This document shows, one piece after another, positions 1 to 8,207 of a DNA stretch of 64,000 bases. Position 1 is the stretch's first letter; every line of letters starts with the position of its first letter. A program made the position numbers and the translations under genes. Source of the DNA: Psychrosphaera haliotis. Lineage in GTDB: Bacteria > Pseudomonadota > Gammaproteobacteria > Enterobacterales > Alteromonadaceae. The stretch is taken from assembly GCF_039523615.1 (NCBI RefSeq), contig NZ_BAAAFQ010000010.1:120983-184982 (forward strand), in the 5' to 3' direction. Below the pieces are notes generated by a model. That model worked only from the letters and a program-made list of their open reading frames with translations, had not been told where the DNA came from and made no database searches.

Positions 1-1
1 A

Positions 2-1015
2 TCAATGGAGAACTACCAAGCCTACGCCGACCAATTTGTCTATCAAGTGTCTATTCCTGGTTGTGACAGCATGGCAAAAGTATTTGTTGGTCAACGTAAA
101 GACCCATTTGTTGTAAACCTAGGTAAAACGTTTGACTTGGTGAACTATGTTCCAGTTGAAGGTGACAGCGCTCCAGGCGCCGGTGATGGCGAAGGTTTTC
201 CTGGTGGGATTACGCAAGATGATAGCAATGATGACTTAGCGGATAAAAACGTAACCTCTATTGCAGTTGAAGTTCCAAAAGCCTGCGTAACAGGTGAAGG
301 CAATGGCACTATTGGCACATGGACAACGGCGAGTCTACCTCAGGCACGTATTTTAAATCCAAACGCGACTTTTGAAAAACCAAGTGTAAGTGGTGGCGCA
401 TTAACTCAAGTGTCACGTTTAGGTAACCCTCTAGTAAACGAGTTAGTTATTGGTTTAAAAGACAAAGATTCGTTTTCTTCATCTCACCCACAAAATGACG
501 GTCAGTTCATCGACTACGTTACTCACCCATCATTACCAGAGCTTCTAAACATTCTGTTTAAAGACGCAGTAAATACAACGTTAGGCACAAACATGGAAAC
601 GTTAGCACCAACTAACTTCCCACGTAACGACTTAGTTACTGCCTTTTTAACTGGCTTCCCTGGTGTTAACCAGCAAGCAACAGTAACAGGTGCAGAAATG
701 CTTCGTTTAAATACAGGTATCGCGGCTACAGCTCAAGCAGATCAATCTGCATTTGGTGTTGCGGGTAATGACTTAGCAGGATTCCCAAATGGTCGTAGAC
801 CTGGTGATGACGTTGTAGATATCGCACTTCGTGTTGTTATGGGTCGCTTATGTCACCCAGTTCCAGTGAATGGCACTGATACAGACTTAGGCTTATGTGC
901 TCCGGAAGATGCAAATACAGGTTTAGTTCCATTTACTGATGGCGCCCCTCTAGATGCAACTATGATGGACGCGTCGTTTCCATATTTAGCAACGCCTCTT
1001 GCGGGTTCAAAATAG
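2..1015 (+). CDS. DUF4331 domain protein, 5' end cut by window edge
   Basis: The reading frame is open from base 2, so the gene begins outside the window; the ATG at base 5 is probably internal. The visible 337 residues match the DUF4331 family as I remember it: a stretch reading SRLGNPLVNELVIGLKDKD, a DYVTHP motif, and the C-terminal signature NGRRPGDDVVDIALR near residues 262-276. DUF4331 proteins are usually exported and have no established biochemical role. The stop codon overlaps the Shine-Dalgarno sequence (AGGAG) of the next lipoprotein gene, so the two are very likely co-transcribed. Together with the TPR and HupE/UreJ genes downstream this looks like one cell-envelope operon. Family assignment is confident; function is unknown. 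Confidence 0.85.
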   Translation, partial: SMENYQAYADQFVYQVSIPGCDSMAKVFVGQRKDPFVVNLGKTFDLVNYVPVEGDSAPGAGDGEGFPGGITQDDSNDDLADKNVTSIAVEVPKACVTGEGNGTIGTWTTASLPQARILNPNATFEKPSVSGGALTQVSRLGNPLVNELVIGLKDKDSFSSSHPQNDGQFIDYVTHPSLPELLNILFKDAVNTTLGTNMETLAPTNFPRNDLVTAFLTGFPGVNQQATVTGAEMLRLNTGIAATAQADQSAFGVAGNDLAGFPNGRRPGDDVVDIALRVVMGRLCHPVPVNGTDTDLGLCAPEDANTGLVPFTDGAPLDATMMDASFPYLATPLAGSK

Positions 1016-1026
1016 GAGACACCAAT

Positions 1027-1524
1027 ATGAATAATACTTTATTCAAGCTGAGTGTGATTGCCTCTGTGCTACTTCTAACGGCATGTAACGACAGCAAAAA
1101 TGAAAGACCAGAAATTAACTATAAACCACAGGCTATCAATGCAAATGTGATTACTCAAACAGAAGTCGTTATCACCGACATGCTAAATGCGTATGACCAA
1201 AATAATGAGCCTCTTACGTTTACCCTCGTTACTGAACCAAAGTTTGGAACGGTAGTTATTGCCGAAAGTGGTAATTATACCTACACACCAAACTTAGAGG
1301 TGACGGGTGCAGATAGCTTTGAATTTGTTGTTTCAGATGGTGTTAACCAATCTGATATCGGCATGGTGAATATCACAATTGAAGCGCTGAACGTTGATTT
1401 TGCGACTCAGGTTAGCAAAGCCTTTAGTCAAAGTCCTTCGGACATGCCACTTAGTGTAAATGGCCGACATTACCTTAACACTGAAGTTGAAACGGATTTT
1501 GATGAGTTGCTTGTCGATTTTTAA
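1027..1524 (+). CDS. Small lipoprotein with cadherin/Ig-like (Big_9-type) domain
   Basis: This 165-residue protein starts with a lipoprotein signal peptide; the lipobox LLTAC predicts acylation of Cys20. Residues about 30-120 read like one tandem-Ig/cadherin-like module of the Big_9 type: NxDDL-like DMLNAYDQNNEPLTF, then GTVVIAESGNYTYTPN and GADSFEFVVSDG. Such modules are usually repeated in giant adhesins; here there is a single copy with a short acidic tail. The gene starts 11 bases after the DUF4331 stop. It probably sits in the outer or inner membrane facing the periplasm and may bind its exported neighbour. That partnership is inference from gene order only. Confidence 0.7.
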   Translation: MNNTLFKLSVIASVLLLTACNDSKNERPEINYKPQAINANVITQTEVVITDMLNAYDQNNEPLTFTLVTEPKFGTVVIAESGNYTYTPNLEVTGADSFEFVVSDGVNQSDIGMVNITIEALNVDFATQVSKAFSQSPSDMPLSVNGRHYLNTEVETDFDELLVDF

Positions 1525-1608
1525 GTTCTTTATTTAAAAAATCGAGTTCACTTTAAATAGCCAAGGACGGCTCTTTTTAATCAACACAGTTTAAACAAAG
1601 GACAAATT

Positions 1609-2628
1609 ATGAAGACATTAGCGACGGTTCTTATGCTGACAATTAGCGTTTCTGCTAGTGCCGAGTCTCATATTCCCAAACCGGACTATGTGGTTTCAAA
1701 AACGACAATTCATTATTACAAAAACCTATCTATTTTTGAGTTAGAGAAGCTAGTTTTACGCAGTCAAAACGTTGGCGAAACAGAAGTTAACCAAGGGTTT
1801 CTTAAAACCGAGTTAGCCAAACGATATCAAGACAAACCCACCGCAAAAGTAGGTTATTTGTATGCACGAGTATTACAAAGAGAACACCTATTTGACGATG
1901 CAATCGAAGTTATTGATAACGTTTTAGAAACTGCTCCCAACGATGTTAATTCACGGTTATTAAAGGCAAACATGTTACAAGTAAAAGGTAAGTTTGACTC
2001 TGCGAAGACGGAGTGTTTGAGATTATTAGGTTTAGCTAGTGTAGAAACAGTAAGCACTTGCGCTCTTGATGCGGAAAGTCAAAATGGAAAATTGGAAGCC
2101 AGTTATAAGAGCTTGTTATCCATCTCAAGTGACAAACCAACAAGCCAAGCAACACAGCATGTTTTAGCTGAAATGGCTTTTAGACTAAACCAACCACAAC
2201 AAACTCTTAAGCACCTATCTCAAGTTAACTTAGATGAAGCGCCCGTGAGTATTTTGGTTTTATGGTCTGATGCACAACTTGAGTTAACAAATTACAGACC
2301 CGTTATAGACACTATTGGAAACTTAGTCTCAGAAGCTAATAATCTAGAAGATGCTTTACTACTTAGACTTGCTCAAGCGGAAAAACAAGATAAAAAGACC
2401 CGAGCTACTCGCTGGCAAACTTTATTGTCGAAACGTATTGAGCTGAGAGAACGTCGCCAAGATAACTTTCACGCAGCTGACCTCGCCTTGTACTATTTAA
2501 CGGTTGAAGACAACAGTGATAAAGCCTTGTATTGGGCCACAATTAATTGGCAACAAGCAAAACTTGAGTCTGACAAAACGCTACTTGCTAAAGCAAGCGC
2601 AAGGTTCAAGGAGTTAGAAAATGAGTAA
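1609..2628 (+). CDS. Secreted TPR-repeat protein
   Basis: The 339-residue product has a signal peptide (MKTLATVLMLTISVSASA, cleavage before ES) and then helical repeats of TPR character, for example the region VGYLYARVLQREHLFDDAI followed by NDVNSRLLKANMLQVKGKFD (residues about 83-130). It should act as a periplasmic scaffold. Its last 8 bases overlap the start of the HupE/UreJ-like gene, a sign of translational coupling. The 84-base gap before it holds only a weak 4-bp GC stem followed by five T residues, so it may be read through from the lipoprotein gene. No catalytic motif is visible. Confidence 0.7.
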   Translation: MKTLATVLMLTISVSASAESHIPKPDYVVSKTTIHYYKNLSIFELEKLVLRSQNVGETEVNQGFLKTELAKRYQDKPTAKVGYLYARVLQREHLFDDAIEVIDNVLETAPNDVNSRLLKANMLQVKGKFDSAKTECLRLLGLASVETVSTCALDAESQNGKLEASYKSLLSISSDKPTSQATQHVLAEMAFRLNQPQQTLKHLSQVNLDEAPVSILVLWSDAQLELTNYRPVIDTIGNLVSEANNLEDALLLRLAQAEKQDKKTRATRWQTLLSKRIELRERRQDNFHAADLALYYLTVEDNSDKALYWATINWQQAKLESDKTLLAKASARFKELENE

Positions 2629-3727
2629 CTTAAAAAGCACGTTCACCTTAATATTCGTTCTTCTATTTGCTACCTTTTCATCTTTTGGCCACCAGCTTAG
2701 CACCAGTTATCTCACAGTAACGTCAGAATCTGAGTCTGCACAAAACTTGTTGGGCGAATGGCAGGTTGAAATAAAAGACTTAGAACAAGTCATCGACTTC
2801 GATATAAACAAAGATGGCAACATTACTTGGCAAGAAATCACGTTTCAACAATCTGCCATTTCACAGTTCGTGAAAAGTACCGTGCTTTTTAGTCAAAACG
2901 AACGTCAATGTGTCGTTTCAAGCCAAGGCTCACTAAAATTAGACAACCACTTTAACCAACCGTATTTAAACATCCCCATTGCAGTTCAATGCTCTAGCCC
3001 AGGTACAATGGAAATACAGTACGATGGCTTTTTTGACTTTGATTCAAACCACAAGGCGTTAATCTCTATAAACGGTAGGAGTCTTGTGTACAGCGCGTCT
3101 GATCGAAATAAAACGATAAAGCTAGATCAAATTACTGCGTTTTCGACGGCTGTTGAATATTTATATCAAGGTGTTTTGCATATTTGGATGGGTCTTGATC
3201 ATATTCTATTTTTAATTGCACTATTGCTGACTTGTGTGTTGATACGTGAACATAAGCAATGGCAAGCGAGTCCATCAAAAGTACAAATTTTAAAACAAAC
3301 AGCCTGGATTGTTACCGCGTTTACTATTGCACACTCTATAACACTAACCGCTACTGCTATGGATGTTATTGCACCAAGTAGCAAGTGGGTAGAAATAGGT
3401 ATTGCCATATCTGTAGTTTTTGCAGCACTCAATAATATTTGGCCTGTGGTTATAAGACTCGGCTGGGTTACATTTGGTTTTGGGTTATTGCATGGAATGG
3501 GCTTTGCCGGTGTACTTGGCGAACTGGGCTTATCAAATCAATTTCAATTATTAAGCGTGCTGACATTTAACCTCGGTGTGGAAATTGGTCAGTTGGCTAT
3601 TTTAGCGGTGGCATTACCATTGTTAATAATGATCAGAAATTACGCTTGGTATCAAAAGTGGATAATGCCCACTGGTTCGTTGGCCATTGCTGTTATTGCA
3701 ATGCAGTGGACGTTTGAGCGCCTTTAA
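2621..3727 (+). CDS. HupE/UreJ-family membrane protein with periplasmic EF-hand-like N domain
   Basis: This 368-residue protein has a signal peptide ending about residue 23, so the mature chain would begin near His-Gln-Leu-Ser. A calcium-loop-like stretch DINKDGNITWQE follows at about residues 60-71. The C-terminal half has about six to seven membrane segments and matches the HupE/UreJ_2 group: H187-x5-D193-H194 in the first core helix, AHSITLT, and GFGLLHGMGFAGVL. HupE and UreJ are nickel permeases in hydrogenase and urease loci; no hydrogenase or urease genes are near. The substrate could be nickel or another metal, and the link to DUF4331 suggests a different role. Family confident, substrate unknown. 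Confidence 0.8.
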   Translation: MSNLKSTFTLIFVLLFATFSSFGHQLSTSYLTVTSESESAQNLLGEWQVEIKDLEQVIDFDINKDGNITWQEITFQQSAISQFVKSTVLFSQNERQCVVSSQGSLKLDNHFNQPYLNIPIAVQCSSPGTMEIQYDGFFDFDSNHKALISINGRSLVYSASDRNKTIKLDQITAFSTAVEYLYQGVLHIWMGLDHILFLIALLLTCVLIREHKQWQASPSKVQILKQTAWIVTAFTIAHSITLTATAMDVIAPSSKWVEIGIAISVVFAALNNIWPVVIRLGWVTFGFGLLHGMGFAGVLGELGLSNQFQLLSVLTFNLGVEIGQLAILAVALPLLIMIRNYAWYQKWIMPTGSLAIAVIAMQWTFERL

Positions 3728-3743
3728 GTTTGTAAAAGGCGCT
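3717..3743 (+). terminator. Hairpin at end of the DUF4331-HupE operon
   Basis: A perfect 9-bp stem (AGCGCCTTT at 3717-3725 and AAAGGCGCT at 3735-3743) overlaps the hupE-like stop codon. The T content after it is only moderate, so intrinsic termination is likely but not certain. The opposite-strand lipoprotein gene ends 34 bases further on, so it may serve both sides. Confidence 0.5.
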
Positions 3744-3776
3744 TTGTGCTTGTGATCTACCTATTAATTTTTATTA

Positions 3777-5261
3777 TTAGCCTTCACAGCTTGTCCAGTT
3801 TTCACCGTCAGAGCTACACTCATAAACTGTTGTGCCATCGCTCTGTTTGGTGGCGCGAGTCCAGTCAGTGCCGTTTTCAACATCAAGCTGTACGTTGCCT
3901 TGATCTTTACGCTTGCGCCACAATGAAGTGTCTATCGATACTTCATCATCCCATCGATAAGGCATAAGCTTTAATACATCAATCATCTCAGACGAGTCTA
4001 AGTCGGTTTTGTTTTCCACATCAACCCACTCTGCTAATTCGGTAAATCGACTTTGTGCTTCTCTGAAAAAGAAAACGCCAAAATAATAAGTAGAGTCGAT
4101 GTCATAAGAAATTCTAAAACTTCTTTCATATGGATCATCAAGACTATCATTCACACACTCTTCAAATGTATCAAAAGTTAAGCTACCAAATGAGTTTGAA
4201 AGTTCGTATCTTATGTCATTCTCTTTAAACTCTATTCGCTCAATATTGCTGCATCTATATTCGCCATTTGGGTCTCGGTATACGTCTTTACGGACAGAAA
4301 GCTCACCGTTTAAGGCCTGATCGTTCCAAGCTTTGTCTGTTCTGTCTAAGTGTGTCAGAACATAATCCACTTCATTCAGTTGCTCGTCACTAACTAACTT
4401 AACGTCTTCTGAAAAGTAACCCGTATCATGAAATACCACTACGTCTCTGTACCAACCATCTTCTACATTAAAGTATTCATCTTTCTCTTGGTCTCTAGAT
4501 ACAAAAACTCGAACTTCACCTTCTGGGTATTCAACTCTAAGCTCAGTCTTAAGTTTATAAGCAGCCTTTAAGCCCTTAACAATATCCTGCGCAATATGAA
4601 ACGCTTCGGAGTCTTTGTCAGCAATAAAGTCAGCGTACATTTGCTCTGCAGATAAATTGTAATACGAAACTAGTCCTCTGAGCGTATCTTCTATTTCGGT
4701 TTTTAGAGCGGTGACGGCTTCATTGTGCTCTTTAAGATAATCACAGTGTTTTTCTTCAACTTCACGAGGGTAGTTTTGCTCTATTGCTTGCCATATAACG
4801 GTAGTTAACGGAGAAATGTTGCGAACTAAACCATTGGTAAAATCAGCTTCAGTTATAGGCTCAAAGGTAGGTTGTAATACAATTTGATAAGGGTCGGTAA
4901 CTTCATGACGAGCGACGCCTTCTTCTTCCGAGCCTTCATCTATCGCACCAACGGGCACGTCAACAATGATGGCTGAATACGCTAAGCAAGCCGCATCTTT
5001 TTCTGGTACTTCAAAAAGGTAATCTCCACCTTCTTCGGTGATTTTTTGTGGCTCGCTAGCATCTGCGATCCCGTTGCCATTAATATCTAGAAATACAGTG
5101 CCGCCTACGATATATCCATCAATTGCCTTACCGCTTACCGCGACAGACTTGTCTTCCGTAACAATAACTATTTGCTCATCTGAACTTTTTGAGCTTTTAG
5201 AGCAGCCGGTCAATACTGACAGCGTTAATAAACATGTAATACTAAGTTTCGTTTTGTTCAC
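3777..5261 (-). CDS. Orphan 494-residue lipoprotein, function unknown
   Basis: The gene starts with GTG, preceded by GGA seven bases upstream. The lipobox is VLTGC (Cys19), followed by a Ser/Lys-rich linker. Residues about 43-90 form a beta-sandwich-like module of the carboxypeptidase-regulatory/SdrD-B kind (GKAIDGYIVGGTVFLDING, then NGIADASEPQ), a fold common at the base of surface lipoproteins. The remaining 400 residues are acidic and soluble, with scattered cysteines near the C-terminus (YECSSDGENWTSCEG), and match nothing I recognise. It is transcribed away from the sensor kinase gene and has no operon partner on its strand except perhaps that kinase, whose stop lies 57 bases upstream. 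Surface or periplasmic location is inferred. Confidence 0.65.
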   Translation of the reverse strand: MNKTKLSITCLLTLSVLTGCSKSSKSSDEQIVIVTEDKSVAVSGKAIDGYIVGGTVFLDINGNGIADASEPQKITEEGGDYLFEVPEKDAACLAYSAIIVDVPVGAIDEGSEEEGVARHEVTDPYQIVLQPTFEPITEADFTNGLVRNISPLTTVIWQAIEQNYPREVEEKHCDYLKEHNEAVTALKTEIEDTLRGLVSYYNLSAEQMYADFIADKDSEAFHIAQDIVKGLKAAYKLKTELRVEYPEGEVRVFVSRDQEKDEYFNVEDGWYRDVVVFHDTGYFSEDVKLVSDEQLNEVDYVLTHLDRTDKAWNDQALNGELSVRKDVYRDPNGEYRCSNIERIEFKENDIRYELSNSFGSLTFDTFEECVNDSLDDPYERSFRISYDIDSTYYFGVFFFREAQSRFTELAEWVDVENKTDLDSSEMIDVLKLMPYRWDDEVSIDTSLWRKRKDQGNVQLDVENGTDWTRATKQSDGTTVYECSSDGENWTSCEG

Positions 5262-5318
5262 AATAAATTCCTTTTTTGACTCTTGTGATAAGTATGAACT
5301 TTACTGTTTATTAATCAA

Positions 5319-8207
5319 TCACTCAGGTTTGATTTTTTGTTGCCATTTTGTAAGCAAATTTTGCAATAGACTCAAATCAATTGGTTTTGACATATAGTCA
5401 TCCATTCCAGCGGCAAAACATTTTTCTTTATCCCCTTTCATAGCATTTGCTGTCATCGCAATGATAGGGATATCCAAATATTGATTGCCAGCATCTCCAC
5501 TTCGAATAGCTTGAGTTGCGTCATACCCATCTAATATTGGCATATGGCAATCCATGAAAATCACATCAAACTCTTTATCTGTATTCGCCAACAAACGCTC
5601 TAACGCTTTCGCTCCATTAATGGCGACTTCCATTTCAACACCACTTTCGGATAGCATTTTTTTAGCGACCATTTGATTAATCATATTGTCTTCTACTAGC
5701 AAAGCTCGCATGTTGACTCGCTCAAACGGTTTAGGCTCTTCCGATTTAGTAAATAAAATGTTGTGCGCGTTGTCACTCAAGCCAAGCTGAGCTGAAAATG
5801 AGAAGGTACTGCCTTTACCAATATCACTTTGGATTGTTATGTCACCACCCATTAGCTGGCAAAGCTGCTTAGAAATAGACAAACCTAACCCTGTACCACC
5901 AAACTCTCTTGTTGTTGACGAATCCGCTTGTGTAAAGGACTCAAAAATAGACTTAAGGCGACCTTTTTTAATACCAATGCCGGTATCTGTAACATGCCAA
6001 GTGCAAGTAACAGTGCCATCGTCGGTATTTGACTCTGTTTCAACTGCAACGCTCACTTCACCTTCGTTAGTAAACTTAAGCGCATTACCAATGATGTTGT
6101 TCATTACTTGTCTTAATCGACCACCGTCGCCAATCAAAAACACTTCTTTTACGCCTGACAGGTCAATGTTAAACGCTAACTGCTTTGCATCTGCTTCAGA
6201 TTTAAACGAGCGATAAACAGACCGAGTAAGTGATTCAATATCCAGCTCGTGCTTTTCAATTCCTAATTTACCGGCTTCAATTTTAGAGAAGTCTAGAATG
6301 TCATTAATAAGAGACAACAATGACTGAGCACTGTCTTTTGCTACGGTTGCATACTCACGTTGTTGCTCTCCTAGCTCTTCATTTAACATTAAGCTTAGAG
6401 TGCCTATTACGCCATTCATTGGCGTTCTAATTTCGTGACTCATGCTAGCCAAAAATTCAGACTTCATTTGTGCAGACTGTTCGGCTTTGTTTTTTGCCTG
6501 TTTCAAATAACTTGCTGCGCGTTGCAGCTCAGTTACGTCATGTGAGAAACCAATGTAATGCGTCACCAAACCGGCGTCGTTAACAATAGGACTGAGAGTT
6601 AAACTATTTGAGAAAGGCGTTTTGTCTTTGCGATAGTTAATTAACGTTATTTCCAATGACTCTCTGTTGGAGATTGCTTTGCGTATTGTTTCTACTTTAT
6701 TCAGGTTGGTTTTTTCACCCTGTAAAAAACGACAATTGCGGCCAATAACTTCATCAGCTCCATAACCTGTGAGGTTATAAAAGGCCTTGTTTGCATACAC
6801 AATAGGTTGATCACCATTGAGCATGTCAGTAATTACAATTGACGTACTTGCTTCATCAATCGCTTTGTTTTTCATTTTGAGTTCAAATAATAGATCTTTT
6901 TGTTTGGTCAAATCCGATGCGACCAATACATAGCCAATTTCCTGCCCATCACTGATATATTTGTTTAACAGCCATTCTAAAACTAGTGGTTTGGCCGTAA
7001 GCGTGCCGTACATTGAGTAATCTATTTCAACTTTATTATTGGCCGCAAGTTCTTGCCAAGTCTCTAGAGGAAATATTGAGTTGAAGTCTTCTGGTATGCT
7101 AATTCGGTATTCCTTTCCAAGCTCACTCATGCTTCTATTTTGAAGAACCATATTAAAGTTATGATCAAGTACCAATAAAGGTTCAGACATTGAATCAATA
7201 ACACTTTCAAAGCGATCTCGTGATAAAGAGGTACTTAAAAGATCATGTAATAAAAAGTTCACTGATGCTTTAATCGCAACCACTTCACTGGGTTCTCTTT
7301 TTGATACTGGCTGATTAATTGGGCTGCGGCCCTTACTGGCCTCACTGATGCTGTCACGAAGTGCTTTTAAAGCTTGGCTGGCAATTTTGGCTGATATTCT
7401 CGCACTATAGTTAGTCGCAAAAATAACAACCATAAGTAAAAAGAACACCATAACAAACAGCTGCAAAACATCTTGATAAGCCGTTGTTAATGATTCTACG
7501 CTAAACGCTCGCCACCAGCGGCCATCTGACTTTACAGAAAAAGTACCCGATAACTTCTTTTCACTAATGTAAGTGCCAACAGGGAGTTGTTCTGGCTGAG
7601 AACTGAACATAACTTCATATTCATCATTTACCAATACCTGCACGCCTAAACTAGATGAATAAGAGATGACATCTTGCAAAGACTTTACATAAACCACAAT
7701 GGCACCTTCAGCCATATCGCCATACATAACTGGCGCAGCGATTAAAATACCCTGCTTAGTAACATCAACATTTGTTTTGCCTTGTTCAAATACTTCTGGT
7801 TTCCAACTAAATGCGTCACTATTTATTTCAAATAAGGTCCAGTTTTTAACTACGATTGGTTCAGCATTAAAATTTAGAAAACCAATGGCGATGTCGGAAC
7901 TGTCGGTAATTTTGAGTGACTGAAAGAAAACAGATAGATAGCTTTCACGTTGCTCATAGTCAATTAAGCTATTTATAATGAGATCGTTTTTTGCGAGGTT
8001 TTCTACTTGAACCGTAATGTTGTCGATATTATTGACGGCAATTTTTTCTATTTGCTCTAACTGAGCTCGGTGCTTATTGTTCACCTGATCTTGAATAAAT
8101 AGAAAAAAACTAACAAACAAAACAACGCTTACCAATAGAGCCATTGACATGACTTTGGGCATTGCCTGTTTTACTAATATTTTATAAAGCGGCTTATTTC
8201 TCTGCAT
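5319..8207 (-). CDS. Hybrid sensor histidine kinase with LOV domain and receiver
   Basis: This 962-residue protein has a TM helix at about 17-35, a periplasmic sensor region to about 245, a second TM near 247-268, a linker, a PAS domain at about 331-440, and a LOV domain at about 447-560. The LOV motif GRNCRFLQG places the photoactive cysteine at C492; flavin-contact residues R493, Q496, R509, N524 and N534 are present at canonical spacing. The glutamine expected at +63 is S555. HisKA follows (MSHEIRTPMN, H591), then HATPase_c (GTGLGLSIS) and a receiver with D886 (FMDCHMPILDG). There is no Hpt domain; a separate Hpt gene lies 2.4 kb away. The start overlaps the binding-protein gene by 14 bases, so the two are translated as a unit. 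Blue-light sensing is a strong inference; output is discussed with the Hpt and GGDEF genes. Confidence 0.9.
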   Translation of the reverse strand: MQRNKPLYKILVKQAMPKVMSMALLVSVVLFVSFFLFIQDQVNNKHRAQLEQIEKIAVNNIDNITVQVENLAKNDLIINSLIDYEQRESYLSVFFQSLKITDSSDIAIGFLNFNAEPIVVKNWTLFEINSDAFSWKPEVFEQGKTNVDVTKQGILIAAPVMYGDMAEGAIVVYVKSLQDVISYSSSLGVQVLVNDEYEVMFSSQPEQLPVGTYISEKKLSGTFSVKSDGRWWRAFSVESLTTAYQDVLQLFVMVFFLLMVVIFATNYSARISAKIASQALKALRDSISEASKGRSPINQPVSKREPSEVVAIKASVNFLLHDLLSTSLSRDRFESVIDSMSEPLLVLDHNFNMVLQNRSMSELGKEYRISIPEDFNSIFPLETWQELAANNKVEIDYSMYGTLTAKPLVLEWLLNKYISDGQEIGYVLVASDLTKQKDLLFELKMKNKAIDEASTSIVITDMLNGDQPIVYANKAFYNLTGYGADEVIGRNCRFLQGEKTNLNKVETIRKAISNRESLEITLINYRKDKTPFSNSLTLSPIVNDAGLVTHYIGFSHDVTELQRAASYLKQAKNKAEQSAQMKSEFLASMSHEIRTPMNGVIGTLSLMLNEELGEQQREYATVAKDSAQSLLSLINDILDFSKIEAGKLGIEKHELDIESLTRSVYRSFKSEADAKQLAFNIDLSGVKEVFLIGDGGRLRQVMNNIIGNALKFTNEGEVSVAVETESNTDDGTVTCTWHVTDTGIGIKKGRLKSIFESFTQADSSTTREFGGTGLGLSISKQLCQLMGGDITIQSDIGKGSTFSFSAQLGLSDNAHNILFTKSEEPKPFERVNMRALLVEDNMINQMVAKKMLSESGVEMEVAINGAKALERLLANTDKEFDVIFMDCHMPILDGYDATQAIRSGDAGNQYLDIPIIAMTANAMKGDKEKCFAAGMDDYMSKPIDLSLLQNLLTKWQQKIKPE

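Noticed and set aside
5038..5397. A 119-codon plus-strand frame across the start of the orphan lipoprotein gene and the kinase end
   Set aside because: It is antisense to two genes with signal peptide, lipobox and receiver motifs; no ribosome site or family motif.
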